A stretch of 64,000 nt of DNA from Hormiphora californensis (taxonomy: Eukaryota; Ctenophora; Tentaculata; Cydippida; Pleurobrachiidae): assembly GCA_020137815.1 (NCBI GenBank), contig CM035359.1:3908532-3972531 (forward strand), read 5' to 3'. The notes beneath the pieces were generated by a model. It did no database searches. It was not told where the DNA came from and saw nothing but the letters and a program-made list of their open reading frames with translations. Shown here in pieces: positions 12,901 to 28,200 of the stretch. Both the position numbers and the translations under genes were made by a program. Position 1 is the stretch's first letter, and each line of letters starts with the position of its first letter.

Positions 12901-15900
12901 TGTCCAGCCGGAAGGTGAAACAAAACTTCCTCACTGATATGCGGCTAATAAACAATCAACCGATCCCTATTCTCTGAAAGTCTCCGTCGAGAAGAAAAGT
13001 AGAAAACCATATTACAGACATCCTTACTTGATATACTGAGACGCGAAATGAAATTGCTATATAATGCTATGATATAGACAATTGAAACTCAGTACGTGTC
13101 ATACGAATTCACACGACAGCCCGCTAGCGCTTACTAGCTCACTAGAACTATTATATGTACTATGTAGGAACAGTAAACATAAAAATTCAGTATTTGTTCC
13201 GTGTTCACGGGCTGTCGTGTGAATTCATATCCCACGTACTGAGTTCCAACTGTCTATATCATAGCATTATATTATAGCAATTTCATCTCACGTCTCAGTA
13301 TATCAAGTAAGGCTGTCTGTAATGTGGTTTTCTGAGCCGTTAGAACATTAGAAAACATCAGAAAACATTGCTGTTGCAACAAACTAGTTATCCTACATAA
13401 GTACCATTTGTGGCTTGAGCCAAGCGCCTTCGGGTGTGAGGTCAAACCAAACCAAACCAAACCAAACCAAACCAAACCAAACCTAACAAAACCAAACCAA
13501 ATCAAATCAAACCAAACCTAACCAATCCAAAACAAACCAAACCAAACAATCTACCTGAAGTCCCCCCCCCCCCCCCAACGTACAAATGTAGAATATAATA
13601 ATTCACTTTCGAGGGTATATTGGTTATTTTCACCTTTATAATTATGATCAAGTACTAATTTGTTTAAAAGTACTACTTTGTTTCAGCCATACCATTCTCC
13701 TTCCAATCCCCCTTCTCCTGTGGTACTATCATGGATGGAGGGGTCTCCTTGGTCTACATAACCGTCCTGTTACCTGAACCAAACAAGCTAAAATGCCACG
13801 TGATACGAGTATCTTCCGTCGCCTTGGTTAGTGATGATGATTTAATATATGATCAGCTCGGTCAGAATGGTTGCTATTTTGGGAACCAGCACTGACAGGT
13901 CATACAGTAAAATCTGGATGAAATTATTTGTGTGTCATACAGATTACTGTCATATGCCATACTGTATGATGTAATACGTGATTTAATAGTGGTTTGTGGC
14001 TCACTCATTCTTCTTCTTTTTCAGGCTGTTAAACTTCAAGAAGAGGTGACGACCCTGCAGCAGAATGCACTCAATGTAACAAAACGAAGTTAGTATAATA
14101 AACTAGAAAATCAGCACCAGTGCTGACACTATAGTCATAGTATGTATTTTCAATATGTATTTTAAATATTTTACCCAGTCTTGACTTGTCTTGACGTCTT
14201 ATTGAGTCTCGCACACGGCCCCCCAAAATCCAAACAACTTTAAACAGTCTTGGTGAAGCGCTGGGTTAATTTCGTGTGGCCCAAAAAATTGCAGCTCATA
14301 GCACTACTTTGCACAGCCCTGTAACACTATCCAGGTCGAGTCTTATCAGTGCAGCGATGGTACTTTACATTTTAACCCTGGTGTGTGGAGATATTTTCTC
14401 TTTCTTTCTCCACGGACTCGGTTCATACAAACCTTCAGGGGCTCTTTTCAATTTTCCTTCCACAATCCACATGTCCAGATTTCTCAAACTCAGCTGCTCA
14501 TATCAATCCCTTATTCTTGTACAACTTTATGTTCTAAGAATCTCTCTTTTGTCCCCTTCTGCCGAATTTCAAATCAACCTACATCACTCCATAGAGATAA
14601 CATTTATATAGGATTTTATAAAGAGGTCATCCAGCCGTGTCTCACCAGATGAGAATGATCGGATGATCTTCTCCCGATCTTTTATTTTCTAAATGAACTC
14701 ATCCAGCTACTCAATCCCCAACTTTATTTATCATCATATGCCCTAGATCTGAGACGGCAAATTACGGAAAGTTTCGAGCGCTCAACAACCTCTGCCAAGA
14801 TCCGCCGATCGTATTCGGAGGAGCGAACCCGGGCAACCCATAGACCTCTCTCCACGGTGGCAGAGTGTAATAAGGCGAGAAGGGCTTCTGATATGACGGG
14901 GTCAGGGTCCAATAGGAGAGGGAGGCGGAGTAGCGTGCCCTCCAGAACCTTGGATATATACGAGGTACGTTATATCTTGCCATGTTATTATAACCCTCCT
15001 TTACAATTGTGTGTGGTGAGACAGTTCTAACCCTCCTTTACAATTGTGTGTGGTGAGACAGTTCTAATCCTCCTTTACATTTGTGTGTGGTGAGACAGTT
15101 CTAACCCTCCTTTACATTTGTGTGTGGTGATCAGACAGGGTTGAATGCAAGCAATATCTACTAGCTGTTCATTTACAGTATGAGATTGTATCATATATTG
15201 ATAACAGTCGATGTTCAAGTCAAGTATTTTTTGTACTGACGTCATAGTTTGAGACTTGAGAGAAGTGCGTTTTTAAATAAATATTTCAAGTTTTTATACA
15301 ATTATACCTACTAGAGAGGGCAATAGAGAGGAAACTCGCATATGCGATACGATCCTACCAACCTTGTCAAGAACTATTTGTCAAGAACTATTTCTCTCCC
15401 TATCATCTTGAGTCGCCTGACGCTCTCATGTATGAACAGTTCAACTATCACCCTCTCTATATAGTACATAACTCCCTCCCGCGCGGGCATCTATTCAATA
15501 GACGCACTGCAGAGCAGTGCGTCTATTGAGCTGTAATGCACGGGTCCCGAAGGGACCGTGCATTACAGCCCTGTAAATCCCGAGCGTCAGCGAGGGGTTT
15601 ACAGGTATATCTGCACGCAAGGGAGGGAGTTATGTTCTATAGACCCCGCTGGCGGGCACCTAGAAGCAAAACAAGCACAAATTAGGTGGTTTTTAAACAG
15701 AGAGCTCACACAAAACGGGTCAAACAGTTGGAAATGAAGCTACAGAGTGCCTCTCTACATTCCTACACACTCGTAACAATCGTCGTAACAGTTTCAAAGG
15801 GTGGAATGCAGAGAGAGATTACAGTTAATTGTGGGTCATGAGCAACAGTTGCAACAGACTGGCGGGCGCCAAATCTAGACAGAGAGCGTTGTAGGTTGTA

Positions 15901-16138
15901 CACAGTACACACACTCCCTCTTGTGTTACCAAGTCATTTTATCGTGTTTCCAGTGATTCTTTGTGATCTTTACACAAATCTGTCAGAGGGCGTGCGTCTA
16001 TCGAGACACAAACTCACGGCAGTGCACGGCCCAATAGACCAGTGCAAATTGTTCGCGCGGGGCGGGCGTCTATTTGAGCGAGCGGGGTCTATATAAAATA
16101 AATACATCCTTCCCTCGAGAAATCTCTCTCCCCCTCGG

Positions 16139-16221
<83 letters not shown>

Positions 16222-19200
16222 TCATATACAGGTTGACTATTTAGGATCGGTCGCCTCTAAAACAAGCGATCTTCCTGACATTGAGCGGACATTGCAACAC
16301 CTCAAAGACGATACAAATGGTAATTGTAACCATGGTAACCATGGTAACCATAGTAACAAATGGTAACCATAGAAACCATAGTAATAAACCCCAATTCTCC
16401 TCAATAAACCCCAATTCTCCCCACCCAATTCTCCCCAATTCTCCTGCACTACAGGACCGACCTCTGGGTTACTTCATGTTGGGAGGGGAGAGGTTCAAAT
16501 GATGAGAAGAGACCGGGTGACCGTTATACGCAGTTGGAACATTGCCCATATCCGGGCATGCGCTCAGGTAAATCATGTATTAATTAATTAGTTATATTAA
16601 TTAAGGGATACTGCACCGTGCCTTGAGAAAACCCCGCTAGGTGGGACAATGTAATTCCTGTCAACTCAAGCATGCTAGGTCTCGTGACTCGTGCTAATCC
16701 TTTTGAAACGATTGGGTCACAGGTGACCCAGTACTTTGAAAATTAAAATTTCACCAGGCACGCCGTGTGTAGTATTAAACCATGGCATGGAAGATGGATT
16801 ATTAACGATTTCATTCTCTCCAGGGCAGAGTTGATTTGGGTATGGTCGGATGGAGCAGTAGGGAGAGAGATCTGAGGGAACGAATACACGTGTTTAGGGT
16901 ATCTCGACCTGAAGAGGTAACATATTCTAAGTGAAATCAGATGTGAGCTCATTGAAGAGGTAACAACATGCAGGGTGTCCCATACATTCTGACAAGTGAC
17001 ACGTGTGTGTCACACTATGTCAGACCATACATAAGGGCTCACCCTGATACATTATTTTATTGACATCTGACTGGCAACTTGTGAGAGATCCCATCTAGAC
17101 CACATGTTGTCAGACAAATTTAAATGTTAATTAACTGTTAATATTAAAACTTCTCTCTATCTAGGGTGCACTACTACTCCACGCCCTCCATGAAACATGG
17201 CAAAATGCCTACACGAAGAGGAAAAAGTGTAGCCCATGTAATCATTGTCCTATTGTGGTGTTCAATAGGATGTGTGAGGACCTACAAGGTATAATAAGTC
17301 TGATTTTTTGAAGATATTTGTCAACTTTTTGACGTGTGCATCACACGTTAAGCGCACGAGAAGGGGGGTTGACAACTAAACTTCAAAAAATCAAATTTTA
17401 AAGAGCTTGTCTCACAAACTTCTCCATTCCCTTACAAAATTAACTCTACAAGCACTACTGAGTTCTAATTTATATATGCGGTAAGATTGTTAAGCGTCAA
17501 CCAAGAGAGAGGAGGGGGAGGGGCTCCTAGGAGAGAGATAGAGATATAGCAGCTATCTAAGTCCTACTAAAACTTTTTACTTTCCATAAAGGTTTATCCG
17601 AGGACGAGGTTATGTCTAAATTAGGAGACGTTTTGGAATCCCTTTCCACTGAAGATACATCCACTGTTTTAGAGCTATTCAAGGTAATAGAGCAACTTTT
17701 GGTTAACATGCCCGGGCACTTTTTGTAAGTTGGTCCCTAACACCATGCGAATAGCCTCTTCTCCAATTTCTCTCAGAGTTGTTCAGAGAGCCTCAGATCG
17801 TTTGTGACTTGTGAGGGTGAAAGATGGTCATCTATTTGTTTACTATTGCACCGCACACTACCACCTGATATATTCTTTTCAGACGGACCAAACATCTCTG
17901 GAAGTACAAAACGCTCTATTGGTACGGTGCCTCCGACGCATGTTTGAGGGTCACCAGGGCAACCACACTCACGGCAGCAAGAGTCACCGACCCCGTTCAA
18001 CCACTGCCCCTGCTTTTGATAATGTTGCCGAGGAGCAACCTGTAATGGAAAATAATAACCGGGTAACAGCGAGAGAGAGAGAGAGAGATGAGGGTCCTCC
18101 TCCCCCTCTCCCTCATTGATGGAGAATGGGAGGAGGACACTTTATTGGAAGAGAGAGAATAACTATAAAATATTTTCCATGGAATGTAGGTACTATTTAG
18201 CAGTTGCTAAACATTCAACCGTTCGTCTCACGTACGTTTCGGTACGTTTTAAATGTGTGCAGTCAGCAGTGTACATTTTTCCAATTTGCACTTTCACCAG
18301 TTCACACTATCGCCGTACTTCCTAGAGCTCAGCAGCCCTGGTCCCAGCGAGCGCAAAACGGCGCTCCCGAGTCCGGCAGCTATCAAACTTCCGTAAAGCC
18401 ATCTACGACAGTGTGTCCCTGACGAAAAAGGGGCTCTCCTCACTTTTACCATCACCTACGGAGGAAATGCCTGGAAATCTCAATATGGTCAGTGTCAATT
18501 TTCACGTGAAAATTACGAGCCGTGCAACCCCTGTCTGGCGGCGTCAGACCCCGATTTGATTCTCGACAGTCCGCTCAGATTTGGTCCGCGGCGCCATACA
18601 GTGTTCATTTGCTCTTTCTCAGCTAGTAAAGATCTTACCGTTTGGCACGTACTACTATTTGATCTCGTGTAGTGACTTAGTTCCGTCCCTACTAGGTGAG
18701 TGTACGGGATCGGGAGGTGACTCGGGAGTGGGAAGTTATTCTAAGGAGTGAGGAACGGAAAACGCTGGCTGATCTTCATTTTGCCGTGTCAATGGGTGAG
18801 TTGAGATAGAGAGAGAGGGAGGACAGTGTCCTATTTTTCCCAACTTACAAATCAAATCCAATTTTCACATAGTTTACCCCTAGAATGAGTTCCTACGATC
18901 ATTCTAAAACATTTGGTGAAAAAATTTTAGTCCTACCCTGGCCCAATTACGTGGGCCGATGTATGCCCATATATGGGCATATTCATATCAAAAAAAGTTT
19001 TTTGGGGCGTTATTTCGAAAAAACCACACATATGAATCGCCTCATGAGAACCAGTACAACCATTATTTCCAGTCTGCACCTTCAGAACTCCATTTTATAA
19101 CGAAAAATTTATTTTTTTTCATCTTTTTTTCTTGCACATTTTCCTACTTTGCTGTATTACTTACTTGACTTGACTTAAGGCGGGTGGAATTCCCGAACGC

Positions 19201-22200
19201 CTTGAACAAGTTTTCACCACGCATCACGTTCCTCCATAACTGAAGCTATCTCCTTCACGTCTCCCAGACCCGTATCTTGCCGTAGAACATCCACAAAGGT
19301 TTTCGAGGGCCTGCCACGTTTACATTGACCGTGAGTAGGCTCCCAAAGAAGGACTTTGTGGAGTGTCAGCTCTGAATGTCGTTGTGCATGTCCGGCAAGT
19401 CGTAGTCTTCGTTCCACTATTTTAGTGCTGAGAATGGGTAACCCTCCAATACCATACAACGTGCCATTAGTCATGCGGAGTTGCCACTGGTTCTTGTTAA
19501 GTGCCATTCTCAACATACGAGTATAAGCTCCATTCAAACTCTTCTCCATTTGTTTGGTGAGGGTCCAGGTCTCACATCCGTATAGGAGAACGGTTTCGAC
19601 AGTAGCAACAAATAACCTACACTTGAGTTCGTCTTTGAGATCTGAGTTCCAGACTTTCTTCAAGCCGTGGCAGGCAACCCATGCCTTACTCTTCCGGTTC
19701 TTGATGTCCTTGTTCGAATCTCTGATCCACGAACCCAGGTATTTGAAGTCATCGGTTGTTTTGATGGTGTGTCCGTCACAGGTAAGAAGCGGCTCTGGAT
19801 CTGGGATGTTCTCCACTATGAGCTCCGTTTTGTTCTGGTTAATAGCCAGACCAACCTCCTTACATACCGTTTCAACCTCACGAAGTAAAACCCCTAACTC
19901 CTCAACCGAGTTTGCCAGCAGGGCCACGTCGTCCGCGAAGCCAGTGTCAGTAACTCTGGATGCCCCAACTCTCCTACTCCTAGCAGGTCTCAGAGTGAAA
20001 CCGATCTCCGGGTGTCTACTGAGTGCTATCCGTAAGCAATAGTCCAGCACTATGATAAAGAGATACGGGGCTAATGTGTCGCCTTGTAAGACACCAGCCA
20101 CGATCTCAAATATAGCAGTAACGCCGTCGGTTGTAAGGATTTGCGCTTTGGTGTTAGTGTAGAGCCATTGGATAAGATCGACGATAGCATCTGGTATGCC
20201 GTATGCCCTTAAGATTTTGATCAGGCTGGAACGGTTGATACTATCAAAGGCTTTAACAAAGTCGATGAAACCCATGGCTACCGGGAGTTGTTTCCTCCTC
20301 GCACCCTCCAGTATCCTCCTCAGTGTTAAGATGTGACTGGTGGTTGAGCGTCCCTCTCGGAATCCGTTCTGGGAGTCAAGGAGTTTAGTCTCAATATAGG
20401 GCCGGATGCGATGTAGTAGCATCCTGTTCAACGTTTTAGCAACTATTGAAGTCAGTGCAATACCACGGTAGTTCCCAGGCTTGGACAGGTCGCCCTTCTT
20501 CGGAACAGGAATGATGTTACTCACTGTCCATTGTTCTGGAATACCTTTACCTTCTAAAGCACCGTTACAAAACCCCAGCACTATCTCATCCAGATCACAC
20601 CTTTTCAGAACCTCAGGAGGGATGCTGTCATCCCCATAAGCCTTCCCCTCCTTAATCCTCTTCTTGGCCCTCTGATATTCCTCAAGAGTGAAGCTGCCAG
20701 TGAAGATGTCCGCCGGGGGGAAGAGCTGTTCGACTTCCGTGTCTGATGACCCTGATGGTGTAGACCCTAGTAGGGTTCGGAAGTGATTCAACCATATATC
20801 ATTCCTCTCTTCCGGTGAGCCCCCCTCCAACTGACTAGCTGTCCTCAGGTTTCTACCAGAGACCTCGTTAACTATCCTCCAAACTTCTCGTGACTTAGCA
20901 TTCCTAGCAGCATCCTCTACCCTCCTAATCTTACCCTCAATAATCTCCGACTCAACCTCTCCATAGGCCCCCGATAACCCCTCCTTCGCCCTATTTACTC
21001 TGATCCTCGTCCTCTCGTCTGGTGCTTCGTGATACTCCTTACTGGCACACTCCAACTCTGTCCTCACTCGCTTGACTCTATAGTCCTCTGCCACAACGTC
21101 TTTCAGACGTTTTCGCTTCTTCCCAAGGAGAGCTTTACTCGTTTCCTGTACTGCGCTAATGAAGTGACCATAGTTCGTAGTTGGGTCGTCTTCAGCAGTA
21201 GATGTTAGACAGGAAAATCGGTTGTGAACCTCAACAGAGAAACGATCCCTCAGGTCCGGGTCGGTTCTGAGAGGACCATAGTCGAGATTCGGTCTTCCTG
21301 GCAGAGTCTTCCTCTTCCGTAGGGTGAGTTTGACCTTGGCGATAAGCAACCGATGATCAGATCCAAGGGAGCTTAACGCCTCGGACGTCGTGGTGTCCTT
21401 AATACTATTCCTCCATTTCTTCCTTATTAGTATATAATCCAGGGTGGCCTTCCGCTGTGTCCCGTCCGACAGGAATGTCCACAAACGACTCTTCTTCTTC
21501 CGGAATCTAATGTTGGTGGCCTCCAAGTTGGTTTCCTCCATAGTTTCCTTCAGAAGGACACCGTTACGGCTGGTGGTACGATGATAGTACCATCCAGAAC
21601 TAGTTCCTTCCCAACCAAGGCGAGCGTTGAAGTCGCCACAAACAATCAGGAGATTGTGAGCAGGTACTTCGTGTAGATATTCTCTTAGCTCGTTATGGAA
21701 CTGTTCTACTTCATCAAATTCGGCACCCTCTGTCGGTGAGTATACGGTAACAAGCGTTAGCTTGGGATTGCCGGCGAAGGTGACGGCCAGGATCCGATTA
21801 GAAACCACTCTTGTCTCAACAATGAGCTTCGATGCATTGGTCCCCATTAAGATTCCGACCCCTCCAACAGACGCTCCCATACTATTCCGCCAGGCTGTCG
21901 ATGTTAATAGGATTGAGTCTGGCCCAGCCTGGGTTCTCTTAACAGTCTCTGGATGGACAATTCGGTGCTCCTGAATACCCAAAAGACCAATACCATGTTT
22001 AGAGAATTGATAAGCCAGCTCGCTGACTTTGTCAGCTGTTCGGAGTGTTCTGCAGTTGAAAGTGCCTATGCGTGTTCTGTGTATAACTTTGTTCATATTG
22101 TTTTTCTTTGGTTGCGGTTACCCCGTCCGGATCACCACTCCGGGACGGCTGGATCTCTCTAGAGTTAGCCAGGACAACATATAATAGGAGTTGAACTGAA

Positions 22201-25200
22201 GGACTCTGAGTGCATAATTTACCACTGGTTTGTTCCACTAAGCCTATAGAAGGCAGAGTGGTGCATGCTCAGTGGTTCACTACACACTTTAGCCCACGTT
22301 TGCCACCGTACATAAAATACAGCCAGTCTTTTTAGGACTCGTGGTTAACCACCCCTAGGTGTTCTGTCATTACTCAGCATCGGACCTATGTGCCTCTTCC
22401 CCTATGACATGCAACAATCAATAAGGGGAAGATAGGAGGGGCATTAGTGGAGACGAATTTTAACTTTTTGAGATTTTATTTGTCGGAAAGCAAATTCCGG
22501 TTGTAACCGACTAATTTTGACCTGCTGAACACGATCCCGTTTATGAAAAAGCTCTCAAAATTGAAGAAAATGACCAAAATGAACATTCTTAGTCAAAAAT
22601 GAACATTTTTTGTCCAAAATGAACATTTTCAGGTCAAAATGAACTTTGGCTAACTTTCATGATACACATCCATTCTGATCGGTATCAAACCGCTGAACAC
22701 GACCCTGACCATAAAAAGTTGATATCAAGAACATGCCAAACACTGGTGTAAAACACACATACTTTCCTTTTTTCGGTAAAAAAGTAAACTTTTTTAATCG
22801 CCTGGCCCACGTAATTGACATACACTACCCCAATTCCGTTTTCAGGATGTAGTAGACAATTGTCCATAGTTTCATATCTACCCTTAAACTATTGGCCAAG
22901 TCGACAAAATTTTCACTTAGCACACCCTAGAGGACACCCAGCACTTTATAGAAACAACTATTATCCACTATGTGAAGGTGCATGGTTCTTATTGAGAGGG
23001 TCATTTTCTGAAGTTTCTTTTGCTTTTGTTGGTGGGATAATTAGAGCAGTGAGCTAGAATTATCAGAGACAAAATATATTGAACAAAAATGTATATCATT
23101 TTCGGGTTCCGATCATACGAATGCGATATAGTGAAATGGTCACGATGGATTGATATATTCTATCGGAACTCGATTAATACACAATCTGCAATAATATCTT
23201 TCAACCGGATCCTCTCTTGCAAGATCTTGCCTTGCTCGACCCTCTAGTCTTTCTGTGCGCTAAAGGAGGGTTGGAACATAACACGCCCTCTGATCCCATC
23301 AGGTGTACCTGACGCCCTCAGGGGTGAGATCTGGGAGGCTCTAATCGGACTTCAGGACATGAACCAGTTATCCCAGTTTGAACTCAGTTATGACAGTTTG
23401 GGGGAGATGGTGACGACACAAGTGGCAACAACGGTCGAGGCTGATCTTCGTGAGTTGTTTTAGTTGCCTAGTGCTAGAACCTCTCTTGAACAACTTGTAG
23501 TTAGTTGGGTTGGGAAAAAAAGAAGTGTTAACAGTTGCGTTTCATAGGATTCGAAACGACGAAACACGTTGCATTGTATAAACCGCCCTTGTCTTCCGTT
23601 TCAGAGAGAACGTTTCCCCATCACCCTCATTTCCGTGATCCTGAGGGTAGAGAACGACTCCGCCGGCTTCTCCACTCTTACTCTGTTCATGATCCACAGG
23701 TAAGACCACTCGCACAGCTACTATCATGAGTCAAAACATGACTATAATTGGCGTATATAATAAACCATGGGCTGATACCGAATTCTTGATTTATATTACA
23801 TACACCGCGCCAATGCCCAATTGTTGATTCATGAGAATATTAGATCTCTTACACATCATCACATTTTGTTACACACACCTCCTATTATTAGGTAGGTTAC
23901 TGTCAGGGCATGAACTTTGTTGCGGGGATGGTGCTGACCTACATAACAGATGAAGAGAAAGCTTTCACTCTTTTTGTTCAGCTCCTCAATATCTTTGAGC
24001 TGAGGGAAATGTATCGGCCAGACATGAGTGGTCTGAAACTCAGGTACGGTACCTAAAAGTGAAAGAATCTTTAACATTATCGTTGTGTAATAGAGCATGT
24101 AAAAGCAGTTATCATTATTTTGGCATTATTTTCTCTAAAAGCATTGGAAATTAGATGCGCATCTTCGTGGTTTTTTGACACTGGGCAGGTACCCCCATTC
24201 CCTGTCCCCCTTACTCAACAACACCTTCATCAGGACATAGTCCTTGTTATACTGGGGTTTGGTAATATTAAAATATTACAATATTACAATGTTACAATAT
24301 TATAATGTTATAATATTACAATATTACAATATTACAATAATATAACAAGAGGCTGAGAAGCAGCTATTATAGTTTGAAGCCCCCTTTAACAATGGTCTCA
24401 ACATATACTCAACCTTCTCTCACCGCGTGCCCCGTTATATTATATCAACATTCCAGAACAATTGGGAACCCTATTTTATATGAGCTATTTATGTATAAAA
24501 TGATCTATTTATGTAATATAAGAGTTATGCGGGGTGCATTTAGAACCACCGCCCCGCCCATATAAGTCTAAAGTGGTGGCCACTATAGTTGTTTTATTGA
24601 CCCTGCCTTTAACAACGCAAGGGAATGACGAATCTCCGAGAGTATTATATAAGTGAGATGAATATATAGCTATTTATATGTTTCTCAAAAAGATCTTTAT
24701 CTCTGATCCCCATCTCTCTCCCTCTCTCCCTCTCTCTCTCTCTCACACTCTATCTATAGTCATATTTCCCTCTCTCTGACCACCGCCCTCTCCAGATTGT
24801 ACCAGTTATCAAGATTAATCCACGACAGACATTATGATATTCATAACCACCTGAATACCCACGAGGTACATTTGATGATCAACTAACAATTAACATACCC
24901 TGTTTTAGTGTTTCAATTTCTCTGCTACTTTTTTGAGATGATATTCATGAATATTCACAAGTTTTATACTTATTACTCAATATTTAATTACATCCCCCAC
25001 TGCAGATAGCACCGTCTCTATTTGCCATCCCCTGGTTCCTAACCGTCTTCTCCTCTCAAGCCCGGTTCAGCACCGCTATCAGGATTCTAGATCACGTGTT
25101 TCTCTTTGGTATTGAGGCTATCTTCAAGGTGAGACATGTAGTCAATGATCAGAACTTTGGCCTGACCCTATTCTTATTTCGGAGCACGCGAGAACAGCGG

Positions 25201-28200
25201 CCTAATTGCTCGACCCTGTTTTACCTCGCCCCGCACGGGAAAGGGGGGTTAGAAGATATCAAACCAAACCAGGTCTCTTCCAGGTTATCTTATAAGACCG
25301 TCCTCTTCGCAGGTGACCTACAACTATGGCTCATGCAACTATGGCTCATAGAATCTATGAGCCATAGATGCATGCAACTATGGCTCATAGATTTTATGAG
25401 CCATAGATGCATACAAGTATGGCTCATAGAAATGTGATCTGATTAGGTTCTATGAGCCAAAGCTAGTGAGAGTGAGAGGGACGTGAGTGACACGTGAGTG
25501 ACGCGTGAGTGACACGTGAGTGACACGTGAGTGACACGTGAGAGATCGAATCATATAATATTGAATGAGCACAATATGAATAATGAGCACAAATGTAAAC
25601 GATTTACATAATAATAAATCTAATATTACATAATTAAAATTACACTATCAGTTCATCTTGGATATAATGGTAAAAGGGGTCCTTTAGACAGTTCATAGAG
25701 CATTTCACGTGAATCAGCAGCTCCTTAACACGATGTTTATTCAAATCTATGATCGGGTAGGTACTAAACAGCCGCCTTGCATTATCACTATCAGGATCCA
25801 CAGTAAAAAACTCTCCAACAGGTCTGATTTTCAAGAAAGTAGTATAGGTAGGATGTTCCCAGAAATTGCCTGGCTAAAGTTTCTGATCTTTCACACTCTT
25901 CAAAAACCTCCCGGTACTCGTTGAACGTTGTAGTGTTGTTCGTGACGTCGATAACAATTATAGCTAGTAAATCCACTGACAAATTCTAATGAGCGGTATG
26001 GATATGTGACAGTGTCACATATCCACCCCCCTAACTGACACGATTCTGGGATGAGTCATTAGCAGAGTGAAACGATACGAGATACGAAACTTATGATTCG
26101 GGGGAGCTCATTAGCAGTGTGAGACGATACGGTATATGGAACATGATTCGGGGAAGCTTATTAGGAGTGTTAGACGATATAATATGAGACACGATTCGGA
26201 GAATGTTTTATCGCTCTTTCTATCTATCTCTATCTCTTTTTGTCAATTATCTTGAGAACCAGATGAGATACCTACCCATACTAATGCGAGGAAGCTACAA
26301 ACTTTGGTGCCCTTATTTTTGTCCATGTCGGCTCAGCCCCGTTGTTTTTAGGGGAATATGTTGTTGTTTTAGATGGAATGGTTTGAATTTGGTCTGTTTG
26401 GCAAGACTCGAAAATAAATAAAACCCAACGCATTCCATCTAAAACAACATATCCTCCTAAAAACAATGAGGCGAGTCGATAGGCTCTTATTACCAAAAAT
26501 AAGGGCACTAAACTCACCAAGTGTGTAGCGTCAGCTCGCATTATAGTATAATGGTAGGCACCTCATCTGGTTCTCAAGTCCAAGATAATTGACAAAAAGA
26601 GATAGAGATCGATAGAGATAGAGATAGATAGAAAGAGCGATAAAACATTCTCCGAATCGTGTTTCATTTTATCGTCTAACACTCCCAATAAGCTTCCCCG
26701 AATCATGTCCCACATCCTGTATCGTCTCACACTGCTAATGAGCTCCCCCCGAATCATAAGTTTCGTATCTCGTATCGTTTCACTCTGCTAATAATGACAA
26801 AAAGAGATAGAGATAGATAGAAAGAGCGATAAAACATTCTCCAAATCGTGTCTCATATCGTCTAACACTCCTAATAAGCTTCCCCGAATCATGTTCCATA
26901 TACCGTATCGTCTCACACTGCTAATGAGCTCCGCCGAATCATAAGTTTCGTATCTCGTATCGTTTCACTCTGCTAATGACTCATCCCAGAATCGTGTCAG
27001 TAAGGGGGGTGGATATGTGACACTGTCACATATCCATCCCGCTCATTAGAATTTGTCAGTGGATTCACTAGCTATAATTGTTATCGACGTCACGATTCAC
27101 GAACAACACTACAACGTTCAACGAGTACCGGGAGGTTTTGGAAGAGTGTGAAAGATCAGAAACTTTAGCCAGGCAATTTCTGGGAACATCCTACCTATAC
27201 TACTTTCTCGAAAATCAGACCTGTTGGAGAGTTTTTTACTGTGGATCCTGATAGTGATAATGCAAGGCGGCTGTTTAGTACCTACCCGATCATAGATTTG
27301 AATAAACATCGTGTTAAGGAGCTGCTGATTCACGTGAAAAGCTCTATGAACTGTCCAAAGAAGGACCCCTTTTACCATTATATCCAAGATGAACTGATAG
27401 TGTAATTTTAATTATGTAATATTAGATTTATTATTATGTAAATCGTTTACATTTGTGCTCATTATTCATATTGTGCTCATTCAATATTATATGATTCGAT
27501 CTCTCACGTGTCACTCACGTGTCACTCACGCGTCACTCACGTGTCACTCACGTGTCACTCACGTGTCACTCACGTGTCACTCACGTCCCTCTCACTCTCA
27601 CTAGCTTTGGCTCATAGAACCTAATCAGATCACATTTCTATGAGCCATAGTTGTATGCATCTATGGCTCATAAAATCTATGAGCCATAGTTGCATGCATC
27701 TATGGCTCATAGATTCTATGAGCCATAGTTGCATGAGCCATAGTTGTAGGTAATCCTCTTCGCACCGGGCGCGATGTACAGTCAGTGCCTGACAAATCTC
27801 TTCCAGGTTATCTTGTACACCCTAGAATCCTCTGAGAAAGAGATCCTAGCTCTTCGATCATTGACGGATATCTCTGATTACATGAAGACTTCCCTACCTG
27901 AGAAGATAAACATGACCTTCGAGTACCATGTACGTATTATGTGTTCAGCTGTCAGAGCATTGGCCTGAGTCATTCTCGTTTCTCTCAAATTTGGAGCGCG
28001 TTAGAACTGTGGTCAGAGCATTGGCCTGACAGGTGTTCAGTGGTGTCTTTACTTTATAGGGTTGTAGGGTTAAATCTGATTTAAGGTTTAGAATAGGATA
28101 ATTAGAAATAACTCTTCTCTGATGCTGCCTGGCCCTCTTAATCTTATCTATAGATGCATTTTGAAAGATGTTATACCATAATTTGGAGACTTTGTGTTCA

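Noticed and set aside
15900-16096. Small frame next to the palindrome cluster
   Set aside because: Falls within the inverted-repeat element in a TBC1D intron, and no protein features were seen.
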